The notes under the pieces: model-generated
Database searches by the model: none
The model's input: the letters and a program-made list of their open reading frames with translations, nothing else
Told to the model about the DNA's origin: nothing
Made by a program: the position numbers and the translations under genes
In this document: positions 10,637 to 21,420 of the stretch, one piece after another
Layout of the letters: every line of letters begins with the position of its first letter
How positions within the stretch are numbered: the stretch's first letter is position 1
NCBI GenBank assembly: GCA_036365145.1
Contig: JAEOAD010002712.1
Span: 3,243,001 to 3,307,000 of the forward strand
Direction: 5' to 3'
Length of the DNA stretch: 64,000 nucleotides
From: Orientallactaga sibirica
Taxonomy: Eukaryota > Chordata > Mammalia > Rodentia > Dipodidae

Positions 10637-11564
10637 AAAAAAATCTTTAACATGACATTTTGAAACTTTAAAAAAAGCTTTTTATTGATAACTTCCATAA
10701 GTATAGACAATAAACCATGATAATTACTTCCCACTACCCCCCCATTGTTCTCCCAGATCCACCCTTCATTGAATCCCTTCTTTTTTCCAACTAGTCTCTC
10801 TTCTATTTTGATGTTATCATTTTTTCCTTCCTATTATGAAGGTCTTGTGGAGGTAGTGTCAGGCACTACAAGGTCATGAATATCAAGCCCATTTTATATC
10901 TGGAAGACAGCATTGTAAACAGTTCTGCCCTTCCTTTGGCTCTTACATTCTTCCTGCCACCTCTTCCTCAACAGACCCTGAGCCTTGAAGGGTATGATAA
11001 GAGATATCTCAAATTTTGCTGAACACTTCACTGTCACTTCTTCTCAACACTATGGGTGAATTTTGAGTCACCCCAGGGGTCACCACTATCTGAAAAATAA
11101 GCTTCTCTAACCAAAAAATGAGAGTAGCATTAATATGAGAGCATAAATATAAGTGTTTAGATGGCAGTTTGGAGGACATAATATATCCACGTATGGACAG
11201 ACAACAGTAACCATTACTCCCCTAGGGCTTATGACCTCCCCAGCCATAGGTTGTCAGTACCAGGCATGTGTTCCCTCCTAACAGGCTGTATGCTGCATAG
11301 CTCTTACCAGCTTTCTGACAGTCAATGGGGAAGAGGTTTCCAGCTCAGCTCCCACTTCATTTCTTAGTGACCCTATGCAGCCAAGCATGTGAAGTCTTCA
11401 GCAATAGTTCTGGTGGGCAACCAAGAGCCTTGGCAGTGGCCTTAATGTTTGGGAGGCATCAAGGACCTCCCTGGGTAACAACTCACAGGAAGGTATCCCG
11501 CCCCTGGCAATGAAATTTTTTAATAACAATCTATGGTTTGGGGGTGTACCATTATAACATCTTA

Positions 11565-11776
11565 CATTTCTTTTCATTTCTTTTTTATGAGAGAGAAAGA
11601 ATTGGCATGCCAGGGCCTCCAGCCACTGAAGTCAAATTCCAAACACATACACTACATTGTGCACAAGTGCGCAGGGTCGCCTTGTGTGTCTGGCTTACAT
11701 GGACCTGGGGAGTCAAACATGGGTCCTTAGGCTTTGCAGGAAAGCGCCTTACCCACTAAGCCATCTCTCCAGCTCA
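11565..11776 (-). mobile_element. B2-like tRNA SINE, long form, nested in old L1
   Basis: Carries an extra segment (gcacaagtgcgcagggtcgc) before the tgtctggctt block. Confidence 0.9.
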
Positions 11777-12042
11777 CCATCTTATATTCCCACCAACAAT
11801 GCAGAAGAGTCCCTCTTTTTCCTCACCTTATAGTGTGCTTATTGTCATTTGTTTTCTTGATTGTAGCCATTCTCACAGGAGTGAGATGGAATTTCAAAGT
11901 AGTTTAAATTTGCATTTCCCTGATGGTTAAGGACATAGAACATGTTTTAGATGTTTATTGGCCATTTATATTTTTCTCTTTTGATAACTCTCTATTCAGT
12001 TCTATAACCCATTTTTTATTGGATTGTTTGATTTCTTATAAT

Positions 12043-12162
12043 TAGCCAGGTATGGTGACACAGCACTCAAAGGCAGAGGTAAGAGGATCACTATGAATTC
12101 CAGGTCAGCCTGGGCTAGTATGAGACTCTGCCTTGAAAACAGCAACAGCAGCAACAACAACA
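12043..12162 (+). mobile_element. B1 SINE nested in old L1
   Basis: Has two internal deletions (after ggtgacac and after actatga); CAACAG-type tail. Confidence 0.88.
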
Positions 12163-13869
12163 AATTATTTCTTATTAAGTTTTTTTTAATTCTTTGTATA
12201 TCCTAGATATTATTCCTCTGCCAGATGTATAGCTAGCAGATTTTCTCCCATTCTGTAGGTTGCCTCTTTGCTCTATTTCTAGTATCCTTTGCTGTACAAA
12301 AGCTTTTAAATTTCATGAGGTGCCAATGGCTGATTAGTAGTTTTATTTCCTGAGCAACTGGAATTATATTCAGAGAGTTGTTGCCTATGCCTATATGTTG
12401 AAGTGTTTCCCCTACTTTTTTCTCTAGCAGTTTCAAGTCTGATTAAGGTCTTCGATCCATTTGGACTTGATTCTTTGATCCATTGGACATGGAGAGAGAT
12501 ATGAATTTCTTTTCATTTTTCTCCATAGTAGATATGAGGCCATTTTCTTGTTGTTCAGTGAATATTTTTGGAATTTTTGTCAAAAATGAGATGGCTGTAG
12601 CTGCTTAGGTTTATATCTAGATCCTCTATTCATTCTGTTTCATTGATCTATGTGTTTTTGTGCCGGTATCATGCTGTTTTTGTTACTATGGCTCTATTGA
12701 TATATCTTAAAATTGTTTTATCTATTCAGAAATTTTTGTACTTCCAAATAAGTTTTAAGATTGTTTTTTCTATTTGGGTGGAAAATGTCATTGGAATTTT
12801 GATGAGGATTTCATTAAATCTGTAGATTGCTTTTAGTAAATAGACATTTTCACAATATTGACTCTTCCAATCCAAGAACATGGGATGCCTCTCCATTTCT
12901 AATGTCTTCTGCAGTTTCTCTTGGGAGTGTTTTAAAGTTCTCGTTGTAGAGATCCTTCACTTCCTTAGTTAGGTCTATTTCAAGGTACTTTTTTTTTATT
13001 TTTTTGAGTCAATTATAAATAGAAATGTTTCCCTGGTTTCATCCTTAGCATGTTTGTTATTGGTATATAGGAAAGCTATTGATTTTTGTGTGTTTTGTAT
13101 CCTGCTACTTTGCTGAAAGATCAGTTCTAACAGTTTACTGTATGTCCTTTATGTATAGATTCACGTTATCTGCAAATAATAATAACTTCACCCATTCCTT
13201 TCCAATTTGTATCCCTTTTATTTGTGTCTCTTGTCTTATTGCAATAGCTAAGACTTCCAGTGTATTGAATACAAGTGAGGAAAGTGTGTTCTGTTGTTCC
13301 TGATTTTAGAGGAAATGCTTCAAGTTTTTCCTCATTTAATATAATGTTAGCAATAGGTTTGTCATAGTTTTTGTTATGTTAAGATAATGTTTATTCTATT
13401 CCCAACTTCTTTAGTACTTTTATCATGAAGGGATGTTGGATTTGGTCAGATGCTTTTCTGCATCTAATGGGATCATGTGGTTTTTGTCCATCAGTCCATT
13501 TATATGGTGTGTTCCATGTGTTGATTTTTGTATGTTGAACCATCCCTGCATCTCTGGGATAAAACCCACCTGGTTTGGGGTGAATGATCTTTTAAAAGTA
13601 ATTCTGTATTCTGTCTGTCAGTATTTTGTTGAGAATTTTTTTGCATTTATGTTTATAAGATAGATTGGTGTAAAATTTTCTTTTTGTTGTATCTTTGGTT
13701 TCAGTATCAGGGTAATGCTGGATTTGTAAAAGGAGTTAGGTAGCATTCCTTCCTTTTCTATTTATGGAAAAATTTGGGAAGCATTGGTTTTAGTTAACCC
13801 ATGAAGATCTGGTAGAATTCACCAGGGAATCCAGCTGGGCCTGGACAGGCTTTAGTTGGGAGATCCTTT

Positions 13870-14087
13870 TTAATATTTTATCTTTATTTATTTAGGAGAG
13901 AGAGAGCGAGAGAAAGAGAAAGAGAAAGAGAGAAATAATGGGTGCACCAGGGCCTCCAGCCACTGCAAATGAACTGCAGACACATGCACCACCTTGTGCA
14001 TCTGACTTACATGGGTCCTGGAGAATAGAATCTGGGTCCTTTGGTTTTGCAGGCAAGTGTTTTAACACTAACCCATCTCTCCAGCCC
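13870..14087 (-). mobile_element. B2-like tRNA SINE nested in old L1
   Basis: Duplication tgggagat at 13857 and 14091. Ends 241 bp before an LPGAT1 acceptor. Confidence 0.93.
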
Positions 14088-14284
14088 TCACTGGGAGATG
14101 TTTTATAATTGTTTTGATCTCGGTGTTTGTTATAGGTTTGTTTAAATGGTTTATCTCATATTGCTTTAATTTGGGTAGGACATATATATTTAGAAAATCA
14201 TCAGTTTTTCTCAGAGTTTTAAACTTAGTGGAGTATGTGTTCCTAAAGTATGTACTTATGATTTTCTGAATTTCATCTCTCATT

Positions 14285-14292
14285 TTATTAAC
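14285..14292 (+). promoter_or_regulatory. Lpgat1: Probable branch point for the acceptor at 14328, in L1-derived DNA
   Basis: ttattaac fits the yUnAy branch-point consensus, with the branch A at 14291, 37 nt before the AG. The same bases align to the antisense L1 ORF2 remnant (tcattttattaacttgggtc), so the LINE may supply the branch point. Assignment is by consensus and distance only. Confidence 0.45.
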
Positions 14293-14328
14293 TTGGGTCT
14301 CTCACTTTGAAACTTTTTATCTGTACAG

Positions 14329-14447
14329 TGATGGAATGGGGAGAAGACATCAAAGCAATTTCAAACGATGAGGCAGTGATGTTGGTAAACCACCAGGCAA
14401 CGGGAGACGTGTGTGTGCTGATGATGTGCCTGCAGGACAAAGGACTG
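14329..14447 (+). CDS. Lpgat1: LPGAT1 coding exon (residues ~80-119) with catalytic HX4D motif
   Basis: The exon starts after the acceptor ctgtacag with two bases (tg) that complete a split Val codon, then continues MEWGEDIKAISNDEAVML. The NHQATGD block gives His and Asp spaced HX4D, the catalytic motif I of glycerolipid acyltransferases; predicted numbering is His101/Asp106. It ends ...DKGL before the donor gtgagc, in phase 0. Coding length is 2 + 39 codons. The upstream intron flank is LINE-1 derived almost to the polypyrimidine tract. A reading frame continues through both splice sites but loses homology there, so the exon borders come from conservation and splice consensus. Confidence 0.95.
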
Positions 14448-14640
14448 GTGAGCATCTGGAGGCAGTGGCCAGGCCTCCCACAGGCCACTCACAAAGTACC
14501 CATTCAGGTGTCTCACTGTGCTTGCAACAGACTTAGACTTAATGTGTCCACTTTATCCAAAACTTCAGAAAATATTTAATAGATGTATAATTATAAGTCA
14601 CCCCAGAAGGGAGATTTAGAAACTTTGAACGATAAATCAA

Positions 14641-14799
14641 GCCAGATGTGGTGGCACATGCTTTTAATCCCAGCATTTGGGAGGCAGGGGTAGGAGGATT
14701 CCCATGAGTTCGAGACCAGCCTGAGACCACATAAAGAATTCTAGGTCAGTTTGGGCTAGAGTGAGACCCTACCTCAAAACAAAACAAAACAAAACAAAA
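14641..14799 (+). mobile_element. B1 SINE
   Basis: Tail is an AAAAC repeat. Confidence 0.93.
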
Positions 14800-15034
14800 T
14801 GTTGCTTAAAACAGGAGGGAAGCACTATTCAGTGAATGAGGTGATCTTGGGTATCTTATCCAGAAGAAAATAAGGTCAGTGTTATTTTGGATTTCATGTA
14901 CAAAGTCAGTTGAAAGATAGTAAGTAGGCTTGATTTATGTAGTGTTGACAAGGTTATATTTACACTGTCATTTTGTATTACATATATTGATAATTAAAAT
15001 GTCAACAAATTGGGTAATTTTAAAAAATAAGTTT

Positions 15035-15239
15035 GGGCTGGAGAGATGGCTTAGTGGTTGAGGTACTTGTCTGTGAAGCCTAAGACCCAGGTTTAGTTCC
15101 CCAGGACCCATGTAAGCCAGATGCACAAGGTGGCCCATGTATCTGGAATTTCTTTGCAGTGGCTAGAGGCCTGGTGTGCTCATATTCTCTGTGTGTCTCT
15201 CTCTCTACCTCTTTCAAACAAATGGAATAAAAAAATTAT
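15035..15239 (+). mobile_element. B2-like tRNA SINE
   Basis: Duplication taaaaaataagttt. Confidence 0.94.
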
Positions 15240-15287
15240 TTAAAAAATAAGTTTGCTTTTTATCATTAAAAGAATTGCTACCTGTAG

Positions 15288-15445
15288 GCCGAGCATGGTG
15301 GTATACACCTTTAATCCCAGTATTCAGGAGGCAGAGGTAGGAGGATAGCTGTGAGTTCGAAGCCAGCCTGAGACTACATAGTGAATTCCAGGTCAGCCTG
15401 AGCTGGAGTGAGACACTACCTCAAAAAACCAATAAATAAATAAAT
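15288..15445 (+). mobile_element. B1 SINE
   Basis: Duplication attgctacctg / attactacctg. Confidence 0.94.
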
Positions 15446-15539
15446 TACTACCTGAGAAGTTCAAAAGTTATATTCCTAGAAAAACTAAATGAATAGTGCT
15501 TAAAATGATTGATATTTGTTTTTGCCTAACTGTAAATAA

Positions 15540-15728
15540 GCCAACAATAGGTATACCTTACATTCCTCCCACAGAGAGTGACCCCACAGTGAATACCAAA
15601 AACCCCACCGAGAAGGGCCCTTGGTGAATGAGGGTGGGGGCGAGGGAACATAAGAGTACAACCCAATGGGAATATGACTAATGTGTTCATATGGTGCAGT
15701 TCACAATCGATAAATAAAATAAAAAGCA
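15540..15728 (+). mobile_element. Possible L1-type 3' end, + orientation
   Basis: A purine/G-rich tract (15628-15652), then catatggtgcag and gataaataaaataaaaag. It weakly resembles the partner sequence fused to U6 at 10407-10636. Confidence 0.35.
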
Positions 15729-16467
15729 GATGTGCTTTAGTGCTCAGTGGTCATAGAGAATGTAAGAAGTAAAACCACCGTCCTCTCTCTGAGCCAGCAG
15801 TCTGGTAGCAGATGGGGAATGATCACTGCAGCAATGTTTAACTGCAAAATGGAGGGCCTTTCATTCAGGGTGATCTCAACATTTACCTGGTCAATACAGA
15901 AAACTCTGCAGAGGGAGAGAGCATAAACTTGGCTATAAAGGATAGAATTTAGTTAGGTAGACTGGTAAAGCATAATATTTAGTCTTTGGTGAGATAATTT
16001 TGGCAAAAATAGAGAGGTGATAATAAGCTGGGGTGTTCATCAGGCCCAGAGATTTTGACTTACAAGGTAAGGTTAGAAAATATGGTGAGATTACATTGAA
16101 ATATGCTTAAATTGCACAGTTTTTCTTGTTTTCTTGGCCAGGTGTGGTTGTTTACCTAAAAAGCAGTTATAAGCTTACTGGACTATGAGATACCTTCGGT
16201 CTGTTCTTATATCCAGAATCTTAAATTGCTAAGAGAAGCTCTTGTGTAGACATTTGTGTCCTTACCACAACACTTACTGCTTGTCCTTTAAATTTATGAT
16301 GGAAAATTTTGTAAAAACTACTTTATTTGGCTTTCCATAAAGGCAATCTCTAGTTAGCCAACATTTTTAGTCTCACTGATACTGTAATTATAGTAGTTAT
16401 TCTAAGGGCATACAATGTCTTCAGGTAGCTGTGAGATCTCAAAGAATAACTAAAATGTTTAGGATAA

Positions 16468-16610
16468 GCCAGGCTTGGTGGAGCACTCCTTTAATCCCAG
16501 AACTTGGGAGGCAGAGGTAGGAGGATCTGCGAGAGTTTAAGGCCGCCCTGAGACTACATAGTGAATTCCAGGTCAGCCTAGACCAGAGTGCGACCCTACC
16601 TCGAAAAACC
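16468..16610 (+). mobile_element. B1 SINE seeding a CATA microsatellite
   Basis: Perfect duplication taaaatgtttaggata before the element and after the microsatellite. Confidence 0.95.
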
Positions 16611-16682
16611 AAAACATACATACATACATACATACATACATACATACATACATACATACATACATACATACATACATACATA
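16611..16682. repeat. (CATA)n microsatellite
   Basis: About 18 perfect CATA units directly following the B1 at 16468; the antisense frame reads as Met-Tyr-Val-Cys repeats and is not a gene. Confidence 0.97.
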
Positions 16683-16865
16683 AAATGTTTAGGATAATTC
16701 TGCCTAACTGTTTTCAAAGCCAGAGTATTTACCAAAGAGGTAAATACTCATCAATGAAGATTCAACATAAAAGTTAATTACTTTGTAGTGTTAGTATTTT
16801 TAACCCGGAGACCTGTATATTGCAGCTATCCTTCATTTTGTGTGGAAAGTTTAAAAAATTTTGGA

Positions 16866-16995
16866 GGAGGCTGTTTTTGAAGTAAGTTCTTGTCATGAAG
16901 CCCAGGTTGCTTAAGGTCTCAAACTTCAAGCAATCCTTCTACTTCAGTTTCTCAAGTCCTGGAATTATACACATGCACCACCATGCCCAGCAGCT
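16866..16995 (-). mobile_element. Old B1 SINE
   Basis: Strongly diverged; gcaccaccatgcccagca end. Confidence 0.75.
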
Positions 16996-17480
16996 AAAAT
17001 ATTTGATAGGTTAAATCAATTTGCTTTTTGTTTGTTTTGGGGTTACTTTTCAGCAAATTCCACTTAGTTCAAGATTTATTTAAACTGCATAGTCATTCTT
17101 TCAAAGCAAGATGAGAATGGAAAATTAGAAAATAAGGTTACTAGTTGTTTTTCTCCAAGTGGCAGCTCAGTTCTTCTCTGGATATATAACTTTCTTTTAA
17201 AAGTTTGTACTTTTAATTCTTAAAGTGACTCAGCACGTGAAAGAAGATGGTAGTTTCACTAAAGCGTTCAGGAAGGAGCTGCCATGTGAGGACTTCCAGA
17301 TGTTCTGTGTCTGGAGATGGTGCTTACATGTATGGGCCCTGGGAGTCTAAGGCAAAGCTCACTGCATGCTGCATCATGGCTGTAGCTTTCCCTTTATTTT
17401 TGGGCTTATAACAGACATGCTTATCTCTTCAGCAGGAAAGAACAGTTAACCAGTTCATTAATTAGATCCTGTTTATACTT

Positions 17481-17482
17481 TT

Positions 17483-17520
<38 letters not shown>

Positions 17521-17669
17521 GTTTTGGTTTTCCGAGGTAAGGTCTCACTCTAGCTCAGGCTGACCTGGAATTCACTATGTAGTCTCAGGATGGCCTTGAA
17601 CTCACAGTAATCCTTCTATCTCTGCCTCCCGAGTGCTGGGATTAAAGGCATGTGCCACCACACCTGGCT
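17481..17669 (-). mobile_element. B1 SINE
   Basis: T run of ~38; ends 226 bp before a coding exon. Confidence 0.94.
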
Positions 17670-17894
17670 CAGATTTAAATAGTTAATTCAGCTTCATACA
17701 TACCTGTGACTTACAATCCTAACACTTTGAATCAAAAATGTCTATGTTTATAGAAGTGGCATTTGACCTAAAATATTTAATCACTAATTAAAAATATGCT
17801 TGGATGATTATACTTAAAACTTGGTGGCTTGGCTAAAGTAGAGCAAATTTCTTCTCTCCAACATTTAAATACTTCCTTCTTTTTAATATTTTAG

Positions 17895-17990
17895 GTTGTT
17901 GCTCAAATGATGTGGTTGATGGATCATATTTTCAAGTACACAAACTTTGGAATTGTTTCTCTGATACATGGAGACTTCTTTATACGACAA
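17895..17990 (+). CDS. Lpgat1: LPGAT1 coding exon (residues ~120-151), substrate-block exon
   Basis: This 96-bp symmetric (phase 0-0) exon encodes VVAQMMWLMDHIFKYTNFG followed by a stretch ending HGDFFIRQ. The last residues form the start of acyltransferase block II, in which an Arg near the exon junction is expected to contact the substrate phosphate. The acceptor is tattttag and the donor gtaagt, a near-perfect 5' splice site. Because it is a multiple of three, skipping it would keep frame but remove the region between motifs I and III. An antisense L1 3'UTR insertion begins 50 bp after the donor. Confidence 0.96.
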
Positions 17991-18040
17991 GTAAGTGACG
18001 AGCATTGGTTTTTAGTAATTACATTGGTCAAACTGACTCT

Positions 18041-19367
18041 TTTTTATTTTTTTTAATTATTAATTTTTTATTGACAACTTCTATATTTACATACAAAAAA
18101 CACATGATATTTCCCTCCCCTCCCCCCATTCCCCTTTAGAACTCCAATCTCCATCATATCCCCTCCCTCTCTCCATTAGTCTCTCTGTTAATTTGATGTC
18201 ATCATCTTTTACTTCTATTATGAGGGTCTTGTGAAGATATTGCTAGGCACTGCAAGGTCATGGATATCAAGGCCAATTTCTGTCTGGGCAGTTGCATTGT
18301 AAGGAGTCCTACCCTTCCTTTGGCTCTTCCGTTCTATCTGCCCCCTCTTCCGCAATGGTCCCTGAGCCTTGGAGGGTGTGACACAGGTGTTTCAGTGCTG
18401 GGCACTCCTCTATCCCTTCTTCTCAGCACAATGTTGCCTTTTGGTGATCCCAATGGTTATCGCCATCTGAAAAGAGAAGCTTCTCTAACCAGAAGTGAGA
18501 GTAGCGTTAATATGTGAACATGAACATTAAGTGTAGTGCCCCCAGGGCAGCTTGGTGGGAATAATATATATATTTAGTCAGACAAGAGCAGGCTTTATAC
18601 CCCTAAGGCTCATGACCTCACCTGCCATAGACTTTTGCTTAGGTTTTTCAGTATCAGGCATGTATTCCCTCCCGTAGAGAGGGCCTTCAGCCCAATTATG
18701 GAGCAGTTGGTTACACCAAGAGTAGACATGCCACTGTTGCACCCGTTCAGTCATTGGGCCTGTCTGTCCAAACTTGACTTTTCCAGTGTCCACTGTTTTC
18801 ACTGCTGATGACTTCTGTGTCCCATACGGCTGCATGCAGTGCAGCTTTTTCCAGCTTTCAGTTGGCTGGTCTACAGGGAGAAGGTTTTCTGCTCAGCACC
18901 AGCTTGCTTTCTCAGTGACCTTGCCTCTCAGGCAAGAGATGTCTTCAGCAATAGGGTCTTACTATCTGTTTCTCAAGGGCAACCAAGGGCTTTGGCAAAA
19001 GCCTTTAATGTTTTGGAGGCTACCGGGACCTCCTTGGCCAAAAACTCAGTGGAAGGTATTCCATCCCAGGCACTAAAAATTTTCTAGTAACAGTCTACAG
19101 CTTCTAGATGTGCCATTATTCAAAAAAGTAGGTTTACATAAGTCTTATTCACAATATCTTGACTTTAATTGACCCTCCCCCTGCCCTTCTTTTACGCGTT
19201 CTCTTCCCATGGCCTTGCTTAGACCATTCCCCTCCCTGTAATCTGTTCTTCTACTTACATATGTGCAATACCATACACTTAAGTCCTTCCCTTTCCTCCG
19301 TCCCTTATAGCCTTTTACCAGCTTACTGGTTTTTGGTACCTATTTTTGGTTCCAGTTCACACACAAG
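18041..19367 (-). mobile_element. 5'-truncated L1 consisting of 3' UTR only
   Basis: Nearly co-linear with 24640-25935 of the full-length L1. Flanking duplication ggtcaaactga-tctt (18026-18040 and 19368-19383, one mismatch) shows a genuine target-primed insertion. It starts only ~50 bp after the donor of the exon at 17895-17990. Confidence 0.88.
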
Positions 19368-19574
19368 GGTCAAACTGAATCTTAATTATGAAAAGGGGCA
19401 TGACACAGTCATTATAATAAATATAGCCAGCTCTCATGTCTGAGGGCTCTTCCTCAGAACCATTTCTCCTTAGACATTTATTTCAAGTTGAATTTCAGTA
19501 TACATGAGTACAAAACAAGGGACTTATGATGCATTTATCAAGCACTTACCACATTCCCTGCTCTTTACATATTA

Positions 19575-19885
19575 GTTATGTGAATTGGACAAATTATTTA
19601 AATGTCCAGAGTCTACTCAATTTTTTTTCTTGGTTTTTCGAGATAGGGTCTTGCACCAGCCCAGGCTGACCAGGAATTCACTATGTAGTCTCAGGGTGGC
19701 TTCAAACTCACAGCAATCCTCCTGCCTCAGCTCTGGAGTACTGGGATTAAAGGCATGCACCACGACACCTGGCTCTCTTCATTTTTCATATGAAAACAAT
19801 AGCTAGTAATCCCTGCTGGACAGTTGTAGGATTATGTGAAGTTATACATGTAGAGTACTCAGAACAGCGACTGCTTCCTTCAGCA
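19575..19885 (+). mobile_element. MIR split by a B1
   Basis: ggacaaattatttaaatgtc before the B1 and tcatatgaaaacaatagc, aggattatgtgaagttatac, gagtactcagaacag after it match the MIR core and 3' part. Confidence 0.6.
19620..19773 (-). mobile_element. B1 SINE nested in MIR
   Basis: Complete antisense copy. Confidence 0.92.
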
Positions 19886-20022
19886 TTTTATCAGGATCCC
19901 CATTTTCACTGTCTATACCACCACTATTTATTTACAAGGCCATGTTATATAGTACAGAGTATATCAACTACCAGTAGGAAGATTATTACATAAGTAGATA
20001 AATAAAATGATAATAGGAAATG

Positions 20023-20125
20023 GAGGCAAGCATGGTCATACTTGTCTGTAATCCTAGTATCTGGAGGCAGAGGCAGAAAGATCAGGACTTTGAGGCCAGC
20101 ATGGAGTATATGAGACTCTGTCTTA
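20023..20125 (+). mobile_element. Old B1 SINE with GAT repeat tail
   Basis: Diverged and lacking the middle; followed by tgatgatgatgat. Confidence 0.7.
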
Positions 20126-20242
20126 AAGTAATAATGATGATGATGATAAGTGTTTTGAGAAATCATAATAGGAAAAGTGAATTCATCAGATTTCTATGAA
20201 CCTAAGATACTTAGAGAAGATGACATTTGGCATGAGTTTTAA

Positions 20243-20406
20243 AATTTTTTTATTTTTATTTTTATTTATTTGAGAGACAGAGAAAAAGACACAGAGAGAG
20301 AATGGGCACATGAGGGCCTCTGGATTATGTGGGTCCTGGGGAATCAAACCTGGGTCCCTTGGCTTTGCAGGCAAATGCATTAACCACTAAGCCATCTCTC
20401 CAGCCC
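20243..20406 (-). mobile_element. B2-like tRNA SINE with internal deletion
   Basis: Lacks ~55 bp after gggcctc; duplication tggcatgagtttta. Confidence 0.92.
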
Positions 20407-20502
20407 TGGCATGAGTTTTATAAAGAGCAGGTATGGACTGGATAGGTGAAAGTGAGTTGGGAAGGGTCCCAAGCATGAGGACAGTTTAGTGTAAGAAAAA
20501 GA

Positions 20503-20702
20503 ATCAGGGAGATGGATCAGCAGGTAAAGGCGCTTGCTCACAAGCCTGATGTCCTTGGTTTGATTCCCTAGTACTCACATAAAGCCAAATGCATAAAGTG
20601 GTACATGTGTCTGAAGTTTGTTTGCATGGCAAGAAGCTCTGGTGCACATAATTCTCTCTTTCTCTCTGTCTCTCTCTCTTTCTCTCATTGCAAATAAATA
20701 TA
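20503..20702 (+). mobile_element. B2-like tRNA SINE
   Basis: Diverged head; duplication aagaaaagaatca. Confidence 0.88.
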
Positions 20703-20929
20703 AAAGAAGAAAAGAATCATAACTTCTCCAGACAGCCTTACATTTCAGTATCTCCCTCTTGTGCACTACTGTCACATACTCATTTTCTCCAAAGGAGAAA
20801 ACCAAAATATGTGTCTGTGTTGCTAATGCTGTATTTGAAGTTTATATACTTATTACCTTCAACCTGGGTTGTTCGGTGCTTTGCTCATGAGTACTTAGTG
20901 AATAACTAACACATTCAGCAATCAGCTGG

Positions 20930-21420
20930 AAGCAAGGAGAAAACCTCTAACCTCTGTGAGAATGAGTGCCAAAACACATCCACATTGCACCACAGTTTTA
21001 TGTACAGAACATGTTTTTATTTCCACATACTAGAAACACCCTTAGTCTTCTGAGCAGGGTCAAATAGAAGCATGGAAAACCTGCAAAAGAAATGGCAGTG
21101 GGGATTGGCCTCAAGATCAAGACAATAGACAGCAACAACTCAGTGAACTAGGCAGTATCTTAGACAAGACAGCAGAAGCAGCAGAAAACTTAGCAGCTTA
21201 GGAGTTGGGGGAACGAGTTCAGCCTCCTTTCCTGCGGTCTGAGGAAGTTACTGATTCAGAGTACATTATGACAGTTGATGCTAAGGATGGTTCCTTGGTG
21301 TCAGGAAGAGGCTGAATTATCCGTGTGCTTTGAGGGGGTAAAATGAAAAAAAAAAACGATGTACTCCAATTACCATGAAAGTTTGTGCCAATAAAGACTG
21401 TATTTCATAGTATCTGCACG
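20930..21420 (+). pseudogene. Possible retropseudogene fragment, source unknown
   Basis: Short unconnected stretches look protein-like (one frame reads QQQLSELGSILDKTAEAAEN, another EEVTDSEYIMTVDAKDGS) with stops and frame changes between, and a late caataaagactgtatttc resembles an mRNA 3' end. I do not recognise the parent gene and see no clear poly(A) tail or duplication. It could equally be conserved intronic sequence or chance. Confidence 0.25.

Larger units (their letters stand above)
10667..14303 (-). mobile_element. Old L1 fragment (3' UTR plus ORF2), antisense, with nested SINEs
   Basis: 10667-11530 matches an older 3' UTR (attgataacttccataag, caataaaccatg on the + strand). 11777-14303 matches ORF2 of the full-length copy from its position ~26331 to ~28620, with many stops. 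Bases equivalent to about 25685-26330 are missing, so there is an internal deletion. Three SINEs interrupt it. The 5' limit lies about 25 bp upstream of an LPGAT1 acceptor. The RT motif again reads FADN (13165-13176). Confidence 0.85.
1..14328 (+). other. Lpgat1: LPGAT1 intron upstream of first exon in window (3' part)
   Basis: No coding sequence is recognisable. Roughly half is identifiable transposon sequence, listed separately. Stretches I cannot assign include 700-838, 1175-1560, 3880-4420, 4900-5040, 5940-6130, 6545-6860, 8320-8560 and 8965-9430. The intron ends at acceptor ctgtacag (14321-14328). Confidence 0.85.
14448..17894 (+). other. Lpgat1: LPGAT1 intron, 3.4 kb
   Basis: Donor gtgagc, acceptor tattttag. 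Holds four B1 copies, one B2-like SINE, a CATA microsatellite, an old B1 and a possible L1-type 3' end at 15540. 15730-16465 and 16996-17480 show nothing I can name. Confidence 0.9.

Noticed and set aside
16439..16735. Minus-strand frame with Met-Tyr-Val-Cys repeats
   Set aside because: Translation of the CATA microsatellite and a B1.
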